Shown: positions 52,474-60,142 of the stretch, piece by piece
How the letters are laid out: each line of letters starts with the position of its first letter
Position numbering within the stretch: position 1 is the first letter of the stretch
Assembly: GCF_003148565.1 (NCBI RefSeq)
Contig: NZ_QGGL01000010.1
Span: 53,669 to 117,668, forward strand
Reading direction: 5' to 3'
Length of the DNA: 64,000 nt
Source: Tumebacillus permanentifrigoris
Lineage (GTDB): Bacteria; Bacillota; Bacilli; Tumebacillales; Tumebacillaceae
Translations under genes and position numbers: made by a program
Notes under the pieces: model-generated
What the model was told of the DNA's origin: nothing
Databases searched by the model: none
The model's input: the letters and a program-made list of their open reading frames with translations, nothing else

Positions 52474-52818
52474 ATGCCATTTTTACGGTTCACAGGATTC
52501 GAGAAGGACTTCCTTCAAGAACTAGCACCTGTGCTCATCGAGCAATTCTCTGACATCGCCAACGTTCCGAAGGAAATCATCAAAATTGAACGCCTGCATG
52601 TCGACCCGATTGCCAACAGTCCGCAGTCGGTGGAGATTCAAATGTTCCAACGCGAACAGGAAACGCACAACGCCCTCGCGATGATGTTGCACCAACTGCT
52701 CCATGCTCGTGGTGCTACACACGCTCATCTCTATTTCGTGATCCTCACGCCGTCGCTCTATTATAAGGAAGGGATTCCGCTCAAGGAGATCCCGCGACGA
52801 GTTAGCGAGGTCCGGTAG
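52474..52818 (+). CDS. DUF1904 family protein (tautomerase-like)
   Basis: A 114-residue protein starting at ATG 52474 behind AAAAGGGG. MPFLRFTGFEKDFLQELAPV and the end HLYFVILTPSLYYKEGIPLK match DUF1904, a small Firmicute family with a tautomerase/MIF-like fold. The N-terminal Pro2, the catalytic base in tautomerases, is present. The biological role is unknown. It has its own promoter and terminator. Confidence 0.82.
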   Translation: MPFLRFTGFEKDFLQELAPVLIEQFSDIANVPKEIIKIERLHVDPIANSPQSVEIQMFQREQETHNALAMMLHQLLHARGATHAHLYFVILTPSLYYKEGIPLKEIPRRVSEVR

Positions 52819-52824
52819 CTTGTC

Positions 52825-52862
52825 AAAAAAAGATCCGCAGAGCGTCTGCGGATCTTTTTTTT
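52825..52862 (+). terminator. terminator after DUF1904 gene
   Basis: A7, the stem GATCCGCAGA/TCTGCGGATC and T8. Confidence 0.9.
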
Positions 52863-53053
52863 GCCTGAGCGAGCGGGTCGAAACGATCGTATCTGTGACT
52901 TCCTACCCGCTGAAAAGCCCTTGACTAGTTCGAACGTAACAGAACGTGGCGTAAAATCCACCACGAATCGGGTCAATTCGACTATTTAACCAATCTCATG
53001 AGTCGGATAAACTCAAATTATCAAGTAGAGGGCTCGCCAAGGGAGGCAACGGC

Positions 53054-53371
53054 ATGAAATCGAAAACCTGCTGCATGGACGGATGTGACAAATTGGTACG
53101 CGCGCGCGGGATGTGTTCGATGCATTATAATCGCTCGTACAACTTCGTGCGCAACCGCTCCGGGAATCTGTCCACGACCGCACCTGATCCGACCGCGGGC
53201 AATACGTTCGCAGAGTCGGTTTTCCTGTATTACTTGCTCCGCCTGTACAAACAAACCAAACAGATCCAGGAGCGGCCGGACATCGCCCGGTACATCAGTG
53301 AATACCCGAAAGTGAAACAAGAGTTGGAACAAAACGTCCGAGACAACAACCGCTGGTTGGAACTCGGGTAA
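53054..53371 (+). CDS. 105-residue zinc-ribbon-like protein, unknown
   Basis: The protein starts at ATG 53054 after GGGAGG. The N-terminal motif CCMDGCDKLVRARGMCSMHY is a C-x4-C...C-x2-H knuckle seen in small phage and transcription-related proteins. The remainder is helical (AESVFLYYLLRLYKQTKQIQ). It stands alone; no function is assigned. Confidence 0.65.
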   Translation: MKSKTCCMDGCDKLVRARGMCSMHYNRSYNFVRNRSGNLSTTAPDPTAGNTFAESVFLYYLLRLYKQTKQIQERPDIARYISEYPKVKQELEQNVRDNNRWLELG

Positions 53372-53484
53372 GAGCTTGCCCAAAAAGCACGTTTTGTACC
53401 TGATGCAGCGAAACTGTGCGCTTGTCCCTTACCGATTGTCCCTCTCCTGCGTATGATGAGTGGAACGGGAGAGGAGGGATACCG

Positions 53485-53880
53485 ATGTCTGACAAATGGC
53501 GGAAGACAGCCAAGAAACTGATGGGTCAACCGGTGGTCGTTCGGCACCAAAACGGGCACACCACGCACGGAATTCTGCGGCAAGCGGATGAGCGAGGCGT
53601 TTATGTGCAGCCAATGCACGGCGGTCACTACGCTTCGGTCATGAAGCAAAACGCACAGGTTGCGCAAGCGGTCGCAACGGAGACGGACACTGTGGAGACC
53701 GAGCACGTTTTCTTTGGCGCGTGGTTCCTGATCCTGTACGCACTGATCGGCGGGCTGTTCGCATTCGGTGCGGGTGGTTTTGGCGGCGGGTATGGCTATG
53801 GTCGTGGCTACGGCGGAGGTTATGGCGGTGTTGCACGGCCCTATGGTCGAGCACCCTATGGGCAACGTCGAGTCTACTAG
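53485..53880 (+). CDS. small protein with Gly/Tyr/Arg-rich tail and one membrane segment
   Basis: A 131-residue protein; ATG 53485 follows GAGAGGAGGG. Residues 1-70 are a small beta domain (LMGQPVVVRHQNGHTTHGIL), followed by a membrane segment (FFGAWFLILYALIGGLFAFG) and a tail of Gly-Tyr-Arg repeats (GYGYGRGYGGGYGG). Such tails are common in spore-coat and surface proteins of Bacillales; a coat role is only a guess. The gene has its own terminator. Confidence 0.75.
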   Translation: MSDKWRKTAKKLMGQPVVVRHQNGHTTHGILRQADERGVYVQPMHGGHYASVMKQNAQVAQAVATETDTVETEHVFFGAWFLILYALIGGLFAFGAGGFGGGYGYGRGYGGGYGGVARPYGRAPYGQRRVY

Positions 53881-53900
53881 TAGGCTGGAGAAGTCGTCGT

Positions 53901-53938
53901 AAAAAAGAGCCTGCCCGATCGAGGCAGGCTCTTTTTTT
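53901..53938 (+). terminator. terminator after Gly-rich protein gene
   Basis: A6, the stem GAGCCTGCC/GGCAGGCTC and T7. Confidence 0.9.
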
Positions 53939-53948
53939 CAATGTTAAA

Positions 53949-53957
53949 TGGTACAAT
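53949..53957 (+). promoter_or_regulatory. extended -10 promoter for the ion channel gene
   Basis: TGG-TACAAT forms an extended -10. The start of transcription would fall near 53964, which favours GTG 53983 over ATG 53941 or 53956 as the channel start. Confidence 0.45.
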
Positions 53958-53982
53958 GAAGGGGTTGATAGAGAGAGGAGCA

Positions 53983-54744
53983 GTGAGAGTTACGCGGCTA
54001 TTATATGAGATTTTTATTTTATTGGTTGTGTTGACGTATGCCATTCTCATTTTTGCTGATCCTGCCGACCAACCCTTTTTGACGGAAACGTTTTACCGTC
54101 GCATTGATTATGCGATGATCACGTTCTTCGCGATTGAGTATTCGATTCGGCTCTGGCGCACGGAGGACCGCAAACGGTTTGTGATCAGGAATTGGTTTGA
54201 TCTGCTCGCGATGATCCCCTTGGATGTCCATTTCCCGCTGGCTCGCTTCATGCGTCTCGTCCGTCTGGTTCGCATCTTGCATGCGTCTCCGTTGTTATGG
54301 AGCGTGGTTACGTCGAAGCAGATGCGCTTGATCTTCCTGTTTATGATGCTGATCTTGGCCTGGAGTTCGGCGGGCATCTACGTGTTAGAACTGCACCACA
54401 ACGATTCGATCAACAGCTTCGGGGATGCGCTCTGGTGGGCGATCGTCACGATGACCACGGTTGGCTATGGGGACGTCTCTCCGGCGACCGATGGCGGGCG
54501 GATCATCGCGGTGTTCCTGATGTTCACCGGGATCGGCTTGATCGGGACATTCACCGCGAATCTCGCCAACCACTGGGTTGGGTTTTTTCATGGGCCAGAC
54601 AAGGAACAGGCGAGGGTCAACCGAGTTCAAGACCAATTGAAAACAAACGCCTTGCAATGGATGTATCGCATCGAAACGCTGAATGATGAGGAGTATCAGC
54701 AGTTGCTTAAGGTGATGGAGACACTCCGCCCACCCAAGGAGTAA
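53983..54744 (+). CDS. voltage-gated-type potassium channel
   Basis: A 253-residue protein, taking GTG 53983 after GAGAGGAG; ATG 53941/53956 would add up to 14 residues but precede or overlap the likely promoter. It has six helices in the S1-S6 layout. S4-like basic spacing appears in RFMRLVRLVRILHASPLL. The selectivity filter is TMTTVGYGDVSPATDGG, then S6 (AVFLMFTGIGLIGTFTANLA). A short cytosolic helical tail follows, without an RCK/TrkA-N domain. It should pass K+ across the membrane. Confidence 0.9.
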   Translation: MRVTRLLYEIFILLVVLTYAILIFADPADQPFLTETFYRRIDYAMITFFAIEYSIRLWRTEDRKRFVIRNWFDLLAMIPLDVHFPLARFMRLVRLVRILHASPLLWSVVTSKQMRLIFLFMMLILAWSSAGIYVLELHHNDSINSFGDALWWAIVTMTTVGYGDVSPATDGGRIIAVFLMFTGIGLIGTFTANLANHWVGFFHGPDKEQARVNRVQDQLKTNALQWMYRIETLNDEEYQQLLKVMETLRPPKE

Positions 54745-54778
54745 AAAACCACCCGTCCAACAGGACTGGGTGGTTTTT
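54743..54778. terminator. bidirectional terminator between channel and pro-peptide 2
   Basis: ACCACCC/GGGTGGT with an A-run on the left and a T-run on the right. Confidence 0.82.
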
Positions 54779-54787
54779 GGTACCTGC

Positions 54788-54922
54788 TTAGAAGACCAAC
54801 GTGGTTTTCGGGTCGGGCCCTTCCCAATCGGCTTGCGGGGTACTGGTATGGCTTTGGTTCGCACCGAACACAACCATCAGGACGGCGACTGCCAAAATCA
54901 CGAGAAACTGTTTCAAACTCAT
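54788..54922 (-). CDS. Phr-like secreted signal pro-peptide 2
   Basis: A 44-residue product; ATG 54922 overlaps the receptor's TGA stop, with GAGGAGGGA just before it. The signal core is MSLKQFLVILAVAVLMVVFG, followed by a polar linker and the tail WEGPDPKTTLVF. Like pro-peptide 1 it keeps a DP pair 6-7 residues from the C-terminus followed by a hydrophobic end, which suggests a related mature signal. It is encoded only by this short frame. Confidence 0.75.
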   Translation of the reverse strand: MSLKQFLVILAVAVLMVVFGANQSHTSTPQADWEGPDPKTTLVF

Positions 54923-56097
54923 TCCCTCCTCTGCTGCATAAGATCTTCGAATGAAGAAGGTTGATTGTCGGCTAGTAAATAGTACTGGAAGTATTTCATA
55001 ACAGCAAGGGAATCTCCAATGTCAGAAAAATAGCTCATCAGATACTTGTACCCGCTGGCCTTCAGCGGTTTCTCTACGATCTCCAGCGTCAAAACCTCCG
55101 CCAGTCGATCAGGGTCACCGCTTTGGTAGGCGTGTTGGAGGTAAAGCAACGCCAAGACTTTTGGATTCTCTTGCCACAGCTCACGGTGTTCGTTGAGCAG
55201 TTGCTCCGCACGTTCCAATTCGTGGAGTTGAATCAAAGCCTTCACGAGATACTCCACGACTTTGGTGCTGGTTTTTTGATCCGTATTCAGGTACTGGAGC
55301 GCCGTTTCGAGATAGTCGACCGCAAGCGCGTCCTGACCGATCAGATACTCCAGCCGGCCGAGGTTGTAATAGCCGCGACCGATGAGGACTGTGTTCTCAC
55401 TGTTGAGGTACGCGTGCAAGGACTGCTGGAAACGTTGCTTGGCTTGCTCGACGTTGCCCAATTCGTACTGGACGACGGCACTGGCAAAAAACACAGCACC
55501 TTTTTGCTCCGGGTCTTGCCACTCGATGGATTCTGCCTGGTCGAGGATCTCAGCCAAGCCTTGATAGTCCTTTTGCTTGTTATAACTAAATATCAAATTA
55601 TTAAAGAGGCGAAGGAGTCGATCAAAATCCCGATGTCGATCCATCACAGGCTTGTAGTGTGTGTACGCTTGGACGAAAGCCTCGTGCGCATCCTCGAGCC
55701 GACGACAGCGGAAGTAGGCTTTGCCCAAGTTGGTGAAGGCATCACTGCGCTCGGTCGCTCCCTGGGCAACAGACGCTAACTCCCGTGCGAGCTGCACCAC
55801 ATCCTCCGATACGCCCGGCGATTGCAATTGTAGATGCAGGTGTTCCGTCTGCTCCAGCGTGTCCTGTTGGGTTAAGCGCTCCACCGAGAGGCCAAGTCCC
55901 TTGGCGATCTGTTCGAGATCGGATGAGGTCGGCGTGATCTCCCCTTGCAGTATAGCCACGAGGCGGCGGGGATCAAACTGGATGCGGTTTGCAAAAAATC
56001 CGATCAGATACGCTGCGCCCCGTTCGTCCAAGATTTCCTCGATCCGATGACCTATGGGGATTCGATAACTAGATGAAGTTGTTGCTCCGGTTGCCAT
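54919..56097 (-). CDS. RRNPP-type HTH-TPR quorum-sensing receptor 2
   Basis: A 392-residue protein; ATG 56097 follows GAGGTGGGG, while the frame runs on to 56127. It is a paralogue of receptor 1. The HTH region is YRIPIGHRIEEILDERGAAY, then QIAKGLGLSVERLTQQDT. TPR-like repeats follow (TNLGKAYFRCRRLEDAHEAF; GRGYYNLGRLEYLIGQDALA). Its stop overlaps the ATG of pro-peptide 2. Unlike receptor 1 it has GC-rich codons like the core genome, so it may be the resident copy. A Spo0A box lies 80 bases upstream. Confidence 0.85.
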   Translation of the reverse strand: MATGATTSSSYRIPIGHRIEEILDERGAAYLIGFFANRIQFDPRRLVAILQGEITPTSSDLEQIAKGLGLSVERLTQQDTLEQTEHLHLQLQSPGVSEDVVQLARELASVAQGATERSDAFTNLGKAYFRCRRLEDAHEAFVQAYTHYKPVMDRHRDFDRLLRLFNNLIFSYNKQKDYQGLAEILDQAESIEWQDPEQKGAVFFASAVVQYELGNVEQAKQRFQQSLHAYLNSENTVLIGRGYYNLGRLEYLIGQDALAVDYLETALQYLNTDQKTSTKVVEYLVKALIQLHELERAEQLLNEHRELWQENPKVLALLYLQHAYQSGDPDRLAEVLTLEIVEKPLKASGYKYLMSYFSDIGDSLAVMKYFQYYLLADNQPSSFEDLMQQRRE

Positions 56098-56175
56098 ATG
56101 CTTGCCCCACCTCACGAAGTCTCTCATTATATAACTTCACTTTGACATAATCGCGTGTCGAATTCAATGGTATTT

Positions 56176-56182
56176 TGTCGAA
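56176..56182. promoter_or_regulatory. Spo0A box between receptor 2 and a forespore gene
   Basis: The plus strand reads TTTTGTCGAAAG around the core TGTCGAA, matching the extended Spo0A-box pattern. It lies upstream of the minus-strand receptor 2 gene, so sporulation state may control this quorum system. Confidence 0.5.
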
Positions 56183-56193
56183 AGTACAATCTT

Positions 56194-56223
56194 CTATAGA
56201 ACACACGTCTCCCGGGCATAGTA
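56194..56223 (+). promoter_or_regulatory. sigma-G-type promoter for the small spore gene
   Basis: CTATA, 18 bases, CATAGTA, 20 bases before the ATG at 56244. Confidence 0.55.
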
Positions 56224-56243
56224 ACGGCGGGGAGGGATGAGCC

Positions 56244-56357
56244 ATGGCAAACAAAGTGGACGCGAACAAAAATGAAAACACGTACAACCCAAATACCCCG
56301 AAAGTACAGCGCCCGGAAAACCTCGCCAAAAGCAAAAACAAAGCGCGGAACAAGTAA
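56244..56357 (+). CDS. 37-residue basic Asn/Lys-rich protein, probable minor spore protein
   Basis: ATG 56244 follows GGGAGGGATG. The product begins MANKVDANKNENTYNPNTPK and ends RPENLAKSKNKARNK: highly polar, basic and without aromatic residues apart from one Tyr. This is the style of minor small acid-soluble spore proteins (SspK/N/O/P group), but I cannot match it to one of them. The sigma-G-like promoter and the four SASP genes downstream support forespore expression. Confidence 0.6.
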   Translation: MANKVDANKNENTYNPNTPKVQRPENLAKSKNKARNK

Positions 56358-56370
56358 CGACACCCTTGCA

Positions 56371-56410
56371 AAGATCACCTGTCGCAGGCTGCGGCGGGTG
56401 ATCTTTTTTT
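56371..56410 (+). terminator. terminator after the small spore gene
   Basis: The stem GATCACC/GGTGATC with an inner GC-rich loop and seven T. Confidence 0.82.
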
Positions 56411-56482
56411 CGCATAAAAAGCCGCACTTGGCGCATCCTAGTTCTTGGGTTTTCTGTCGACATTTTTTCCTAAACTTGGAAC

Positions 56483-56511
56483 GCATTCAAATCCTCCTCC
56501 GTGGCATTCTA
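56483..56511 (+). promoter_or_regulatory. sigma-G-type promoter for SASP 1
   Basis: GCATT, 17 bases, CATTCTA, 32 bases before the SASP 1 start. Confidence 0.55.
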
Positions 56512-56543
56512 TAAACACAATCACAGAGAGGAGGTGACACAAC

Positions 56544-56750
56544 ATGTCGAACAACAGCGGTGGGAACAGACAAAAGCTCGTACAAGGTGCTTCGCAAGCG
56601 CTGGACCAAATGAAATACGAGATCGCGTCCGAGTTTGGTGTGAACCTGGGTGGTGAAACGGCTTCCCGTCTGAACGGTTCCGTCGGGGGCGAGATCACGA
56701 AGCGTCTGGTGGCGTATGCAGAGCAAGCTCTGTCCGGTGGTCGTCAGTAA
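56544..56750 (+). CDS. alpha/beta-type small acid-soluble spore protein 1
   Basis: A 68-residue protein. It has the two conserved SASP segments: [20 protein letters not shown], including the GPR protease cleavage region E-IASE, and [20 protein letters not shown]. It binds and protects forespore DNA and is degraded at germination. AGAGGAGGTGACAC precedes the ATG. It is first of four tandem paralogues. Confidence 0.95.
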   Translation: MSNNSGGNRQKLVQGASQALDQMKYEIASEFGVNLGGETASRLNGSVGGEITKRLVAYAEQALSGGRQ

Positions 56751-56779
56751 TCGCAGTTCCTAATTGAATAGCTCCAAAC

Positions 56780-56813
56780 TTGTGCGAGGGGCCCTTAAAA
56801 AAACCCCTCGCAC
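56780..56813 (+). other. 10-bp hairpin between SASP 1 and SASP 2 without U-tract
   Basis: GTGCGAGGGG/CCCCTCGCAC with an A-rich loop. No T-run follows on the plus strand, so it is not a standard terminator; it may stabilise or segment a two-gene transcript. No separate sigma-G promoter is visible for SASP 2. Confidence 0.5.
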
Positions 56814-56839
56814 CCAAAATCCTCTGGAGGTGGCCTAAC

Positions 56840-57043
56840 ATGTCAAACAACAGCGGTGGGAACAGACAAAAGCTCGTAGAAGGTGCTTCGCAAGCGTTGG
56901 ACCAAATGAAATACGAGATCGCGTCCGAGTTCGGTGTGAACTTGGGTGGGGAAACCGCTTCGCGTTTGAATGGCTCCGTCGGTGGCGAAATTACCAAGCG
57001 TCTGGTGGCGTACGCAGAGCAAGCTCTGTCCGGCCGCGCGTAG
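56840..57043 (+). CDS. alpha/beta-type small acid-soluble spore protein 2
   Basis: A 67-residue protein; ATG 56840 follows TGGAGGTGG, and the frame extension to 56780 is not coding. It differs from SASP 1 by only a few residues ([20 protein letters not shown]; ends ALSGRA). Near identity points to a recent duplication, though the DNA already differs at many third positions. Same DNA-protecting role. Confidence 0.95.
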   Translation: MSNNSGGNRQKLVEGASQALDQMKYEIASEFGVNLGGETASRLNGSVGGEITKRLVAYAEQALSGRA

Positions 57044-57049
57044 TTGCAG

Positions 57050-57083
57050 AAAAAAAGCCTCGGGTTTGTCCCGAGGCTTTTTT
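57050..57083 (+). terminator. terminator after SASP 2
   Basis: A7, the stem GCCTCGGG/CCCGAGGC and T6. Confidence 0.9.
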
Positions 57084-57126
57084 GCACCCCAAGGCTGGCA
57101 ATCCTCGAAATTCCAGTCAACAACCA

Positions 57127-57155
57127 GCATGAAAATCGCAACACGAACCATACTA
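57127..57155 (+). promoter_or_regulatory. sigma-G-type promoter for SASP 3
   Basis: GCATG, 17 bases, CATACTA, a full consensus match 30 bases before the start. Confidence 0.68.
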
Positions 57156-57184
57156 ACCTCAACACCATAAGGAGGTGACACACA

Positions 57185-57382
57185 GTGGCAAACAACAACT
57201 CGAACCAACATCTCGTCAACGGTGCAGCACAAGCTCTGGACCAAATGAAGTACGAAATTGCTTCCGAGTTCGGCGTCAACCTGGGTGGTGAAACTCCTTC
57301 CCGTCTCAACGGGTCGGTCGGCGGCGAGATCACCAAGCGTCTCGTAGCCTACGCAGAGCAAGCTCTGAGCGGCGGTCGCTAA
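57185..57382 (+). CDS. alpha/beta-type small acid-soluble spore protein 3
   Basis: A 65-residue protein starting at GTG 57185 after [36 protein letters not shown] begins it. The core [20 protein letters not shown] has Pro where the others have Ala. Same family and role as SASP 1. Confidence 0.95.
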   Translation: MANNNSNQHLVNGAAQALDQMKYEIASEFGVNLGGETPSRLNGSVGGEITKRLVAYAEQALSGGR

Positions 57383-57405
57383 ACCGAAGTGGGTAAACGT
57401 AGCAC

Positions 57406-57435
57406 GAATCAAAGCCATTCCAAAGGAACAAACTA
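57406..57435 (+). promoter_or_regulatory. sigma-G-type promoter for SASP 4
   Basis: GAATC, 18 bases, CAAACTA: one mismatch in each box, 30 bases before the start. Confidence 0.5.
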
Positions 57436-57464
57436 CACGCAATTCCATATAGGAGGTGCCTCTC

Positions 57465-57659
57465 ATGGCAAATAACAACAACCAACATCTCGTCAACGGT
57501 GCTTCGCGAGCTCTTGATCAAATGAAGTACGAAATCGCTTCTGAGTTTGGTGTAAACCTTGGTGGGGAAACCGCATCCCGTCTGAACGGTTCTGTCGGTG
57601 GCGAAATCACCAAGCGCCTGGTTGCTTACGCAGAGCAAGCACTCTCCGGCCAACGCTAA
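57465..57659 (+). CDS. alpha/beta-type small acid-soluble spore protein 4
   Basis: A 64-residue protein; ATG 57465 follows TAGGAGGTGCCTCTC. It begins [20 protein letters not shown] and keeps all conserved SASP positions. It is the last of the cluster, followed by a terminator. Confidence 0.95.
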   Translation: MANNNNQHLVNGASRALDQMKYEIASEFGVNLGGETASRLNGSVGGEITKRLVAYAEQALSGQR

Positions 57660-57686
57660 TCACGCCAAACTTCATAGACTTGAATC

Positions 57687-57715
57687 AGAGCCTCCCTGCA
57701 AGGGGAGGCTCTTTC
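57687..57715 (+). terminator. terminator after SASP 4
   Basis: AGAGCCTCCC/GGGAGGCTCT stem followed by TTTCT. Confidence 0.78.
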
Positions 57716-57754
57716 TCGATCGTTCACAGGGAGTCTGTTGCAGCAGGCGTGTCC

Positions 57755-57782
57755 TTGACTTGCCGGGTGCTTCCGTTACAAT
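57755..57782 (+). promoter_or_regulatory. sigma-A promoter for pcrA
   Basis: TTGACT, 16 bases, TACAAT, 39 bases before the ATG. Confidence 0.68.
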
Positions 57783-57821
57783 AAAGTAACGATTTTGCAC
57801 AAGTATCGGAGGTTGTACGAC

Positions 57822-59948
57822 ATGAGCCAAATGACTTCGGCTGCGACGATCCTCAAGGGCTTGAACCCTGAACAAAAACTCGCGGTGGAGACCACGGAAG
57901 GTCCGCTGCTCATCTTGGCCGGCGCTGGTTCAGGCAAGACCAGTGTCATGACCCGCCGAATTGCCTATTTAATGAACGAGCGCGGCGTCGCACCGTTCAA
58001 TATCCTCGCGATCACCTTCACCAACAAGGCGGCCAAGGAGATGAACGAGCGAATCCGAAAATTGGTCGGCGACGCGGCGGAAGACCTGTGGATGTCAACA
58101 TTTCACTCGATGTGTGTGCGCATCCTTCGACGAGAGGCGGAGCGGATCGGGTACAAAAACAGTTTCACGATCCTCGATCCGGACGATCAGGTCTCGGCAA
58201 TCAAACAATCGATGCTCGACTTAAATCTCGACATCAAAAAGTTTGACCCGAACCAGATCCAATGGCGGATCTCAGCTGCCAAAAACGAACTGCAAACCCC
58301 AGACGACTTTGTCGGAGTGGCCGGCAAGCGTCTGCAGGACATTGCGGCCTCGCAAGTATACCGCGTATACCAGCGCAAATTGCAAGACTGCAACGCGATG
58401 GACTTTGACGACCTGATCATGAAAACGGTCGAGCTGTTTGAAACCCAACCGGATGTGCTGGAAACGTACCAGAACAAATTCCGCTATGTTCACGTCGATG
58501 AGTACCAAGATACGAATCGCGCGCAGTACAAGATGGTCAAATTGCTCGCGTCCAAATACCGCAATCTCTGTGTCGTCGGGGACGGGGACCAAGCGATCTA
58601 CGCGTGGCGCGGTGCGGATATCTCGAACATCTTGAATTTTGAGCAGGACTATCCAGAGGCGACGATCATCAAGCTGGAGCAAAATTACCGCTCCACGTCC
58701 ACGATCCTCGACGCGGCGAACGCCGTCATCCGCCACAATGTCACGCGCAAGGACAAAGCGCTGTGGTCGGCCAAAGGCCATGGCGAAAAAATTTCAATCT
58801 ACCAAGCGCTCGACCATGAGGACGAGGCACAATACATCGTGCAACAGGTCCAGAATCATGTCGCGAACCGGGGCAAGTATGCAGATTGTACGGTGCTCTA
58901 CCGGGCGAATGCGATGTCGCGGGTGATCGAGGAAGCGTTTTTGCAAGTGCCAATTCCCTACAAGATGCTGGGCGGGTACACGTTCTACGACCGGCGCGAG
59001 ATCAAGGACATCATGGCGTATCTCAAATGCTTGACCAACATGGAGGACGAGATCTCGCTCCTGCGCATCATCAACACGCCGAAGCGCTCGATCGGCAACG
59101 GAACTGTACAGAAATTGCTGAACTACGCACATGACCGCGATCTCACGTTGCTCGACGCGATGGGGGAGCCGGAGGAGAACGGCCTACCCGACAAGACTGC
59201 GAAAGTGTGCAAAGAGTTCTACGATATGATGAAATACCTGCACCTCTGCCAGGAAGGCCTCACCGTCTCCGAGTATTTGGCGGAAGTTCTGGAGAAAACC
59301 AAGTACCGCGAGATGTACTCCATCTCGAACAAGGAAGAGGATCAGCAGCGCTTGGAGAACATCGAGGAGATGTTCTCGATCACCAAGTCGTTCGATCGCC
59401 GGCGCAAAGGCTCGGTGTCCGACTTCCTCGCCGAAGTTTCGTTGCTTTCTGAAACGGACAAGGAGAAGGGGGAGGAAGAGGACGCCGTGCTGATGATGTC
59501 CTTGCATGCCTCGAAAGGGCTGGAATTCCCGACCGTGTTTGTGATCGGCTGTGAGGAGACGATTTTTCCGCACATGCGCTCGATGGACTCTCCTCAAGGC
59601 ATCGAGGAGGAGCGCAACTTGGCGTATGTCGGGATCACCCGCGCCAAGGAGAAATTGCATATGTCCTATTGCGCGGAACGGACGCTGTTTGGCAACACAC
59701 AGCGCAACGACCCGTCGCGCTTCCTCGACGAAATTCCCGAGGAGTTCAAGGAGACGGTGATCGGGAAAAACGATGTGCCGGACGATGAATGGAAAGTCGG
59801 GAACTATGTGATCCACCCGCAATATGGACAGGGCATCATCCTCGACAAGCGCGGGGCGGAGGAGACTTTGGAACTGACGATCATGTTCCATGTCAAGATC
59901 GGTGAGCGCAAAGTCCTGCCCCGTTTCACCCGTCTGAAAAAAGCGTAA
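57822..59948 (+). CDS. pcrA: ATP-dependent DNA helicase PcrA (UvrD/Rep family)
   Basis: A 708-residue SF1A helicase; ATG 57822 follows CGGAGG. Motifs: Walker A ILAGAGSGKTSVMTRRIAYL, Ia AITFTNKAAKEM, II VDEYQDTNRAQ, III GDGDQAIYAWRGAD, IV QNYRSTSTI, V MSLHASKGLEFPTVF, VI VGITRAKEKLHMSY. The C-terminus (YVIHPQYGQGIILDKRG) is the Tudor-like domain that binds RNA polymerase in PcrA. It unwinds DNA in repair and rolling-circle replication. No ligA follows, unlike in B. subtilis. Confidence 0.93.
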   Translation: MSQMTSAATILKGLNPEQKLAVETTEGPLLILAGAGSGKTSVMTRRIAYLMNERGVAPFNILAITFTNKAAKEMNERIRKLVGDAAEDLWMSTFHSMCVRILRREAERIGYKNSFTILDPDDQVSAIKQSMLDLNLDIKKFDPNQIQWRISAAKNELQTPDDFVGVAGKRLQDIAASQVYRVYQRKLQDCNAMDFDDLIMKTVELFETQPDVLETYQNKFRYVHVDEYQDTNRAQYKMVKLLASKYRNLCVVGDGDQAIYAWRGADISNILNFEQDYPEATIIKLEQNYRSTSTILDAANAVIRHNVTRKDKALWSAKGHGEKISIYQALDHEDEAQYIVQQVQNHVANRGKYADCTVLYRANAMSRVIEEAFLQVPIPYKMLGGYTFYDRREIKDIMAYLKCLTNMEDEISLLRIINTPKRSIGNGTVQKLLNYAHDRDLTLLDAMGEPEENGLPDKTAKVCKEFYDMMKYLHLCQEGLTVSEYLAEVLEKTKYREMYSISNKEEDQQRLENIEEMFSITKSFDRRRKGSVSDFLAEVSLLSETDKEKGEEEDAVLMMSLHASKGLEFPTVFVIGCEETIFPHMRSMDSPQGIEEERNLAYVGITRAKEKLHMSYCAERTLFGNTQRNDPSRFLDEIPEEFKETVIGKNDVPDDEWKVGNYVIHPQYGQGIILDKRGAEETLELTIMFHVKIGERKVLPRFTRLKKA

Positions 59949-59967
59949 ATTTTTTGATAAAACCTGT

Positions 59968-59996
59968 AACCCTTGCCTCGTTGCAAGGGTCTTTTT
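59968..59996 (+). terminator. terminator after pcrA
   Basis: AACCCTTGC/GCAAGGGT with loop CTCGTT, then CTTTTT. Confidence 0.83.
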
Positions 59997-60028
59997 GTAT
60001 AGATTCGAACTTTTCTCAAAACGGAGTA

Positions 60029-60057
60029 TTGTCAAATCTCCGAGTAACTGGTATAGT
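60029..60057 (+). promoter_or_regulatory. sigma-A promoter for OppA-like gene 1
   Basis: TTGTCA, 17 bases, TATAGT, 85 bases before the ATG. Confidence 0.62.
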
Positions 60058-60142
60058 TGGTATCGAAGTCAATTGTTTCAGAATAATTACAGAGAGATTA
60101 CGCGCTGATTACGTTCTAACTCGAGTAAGGGGGAACTTTATA

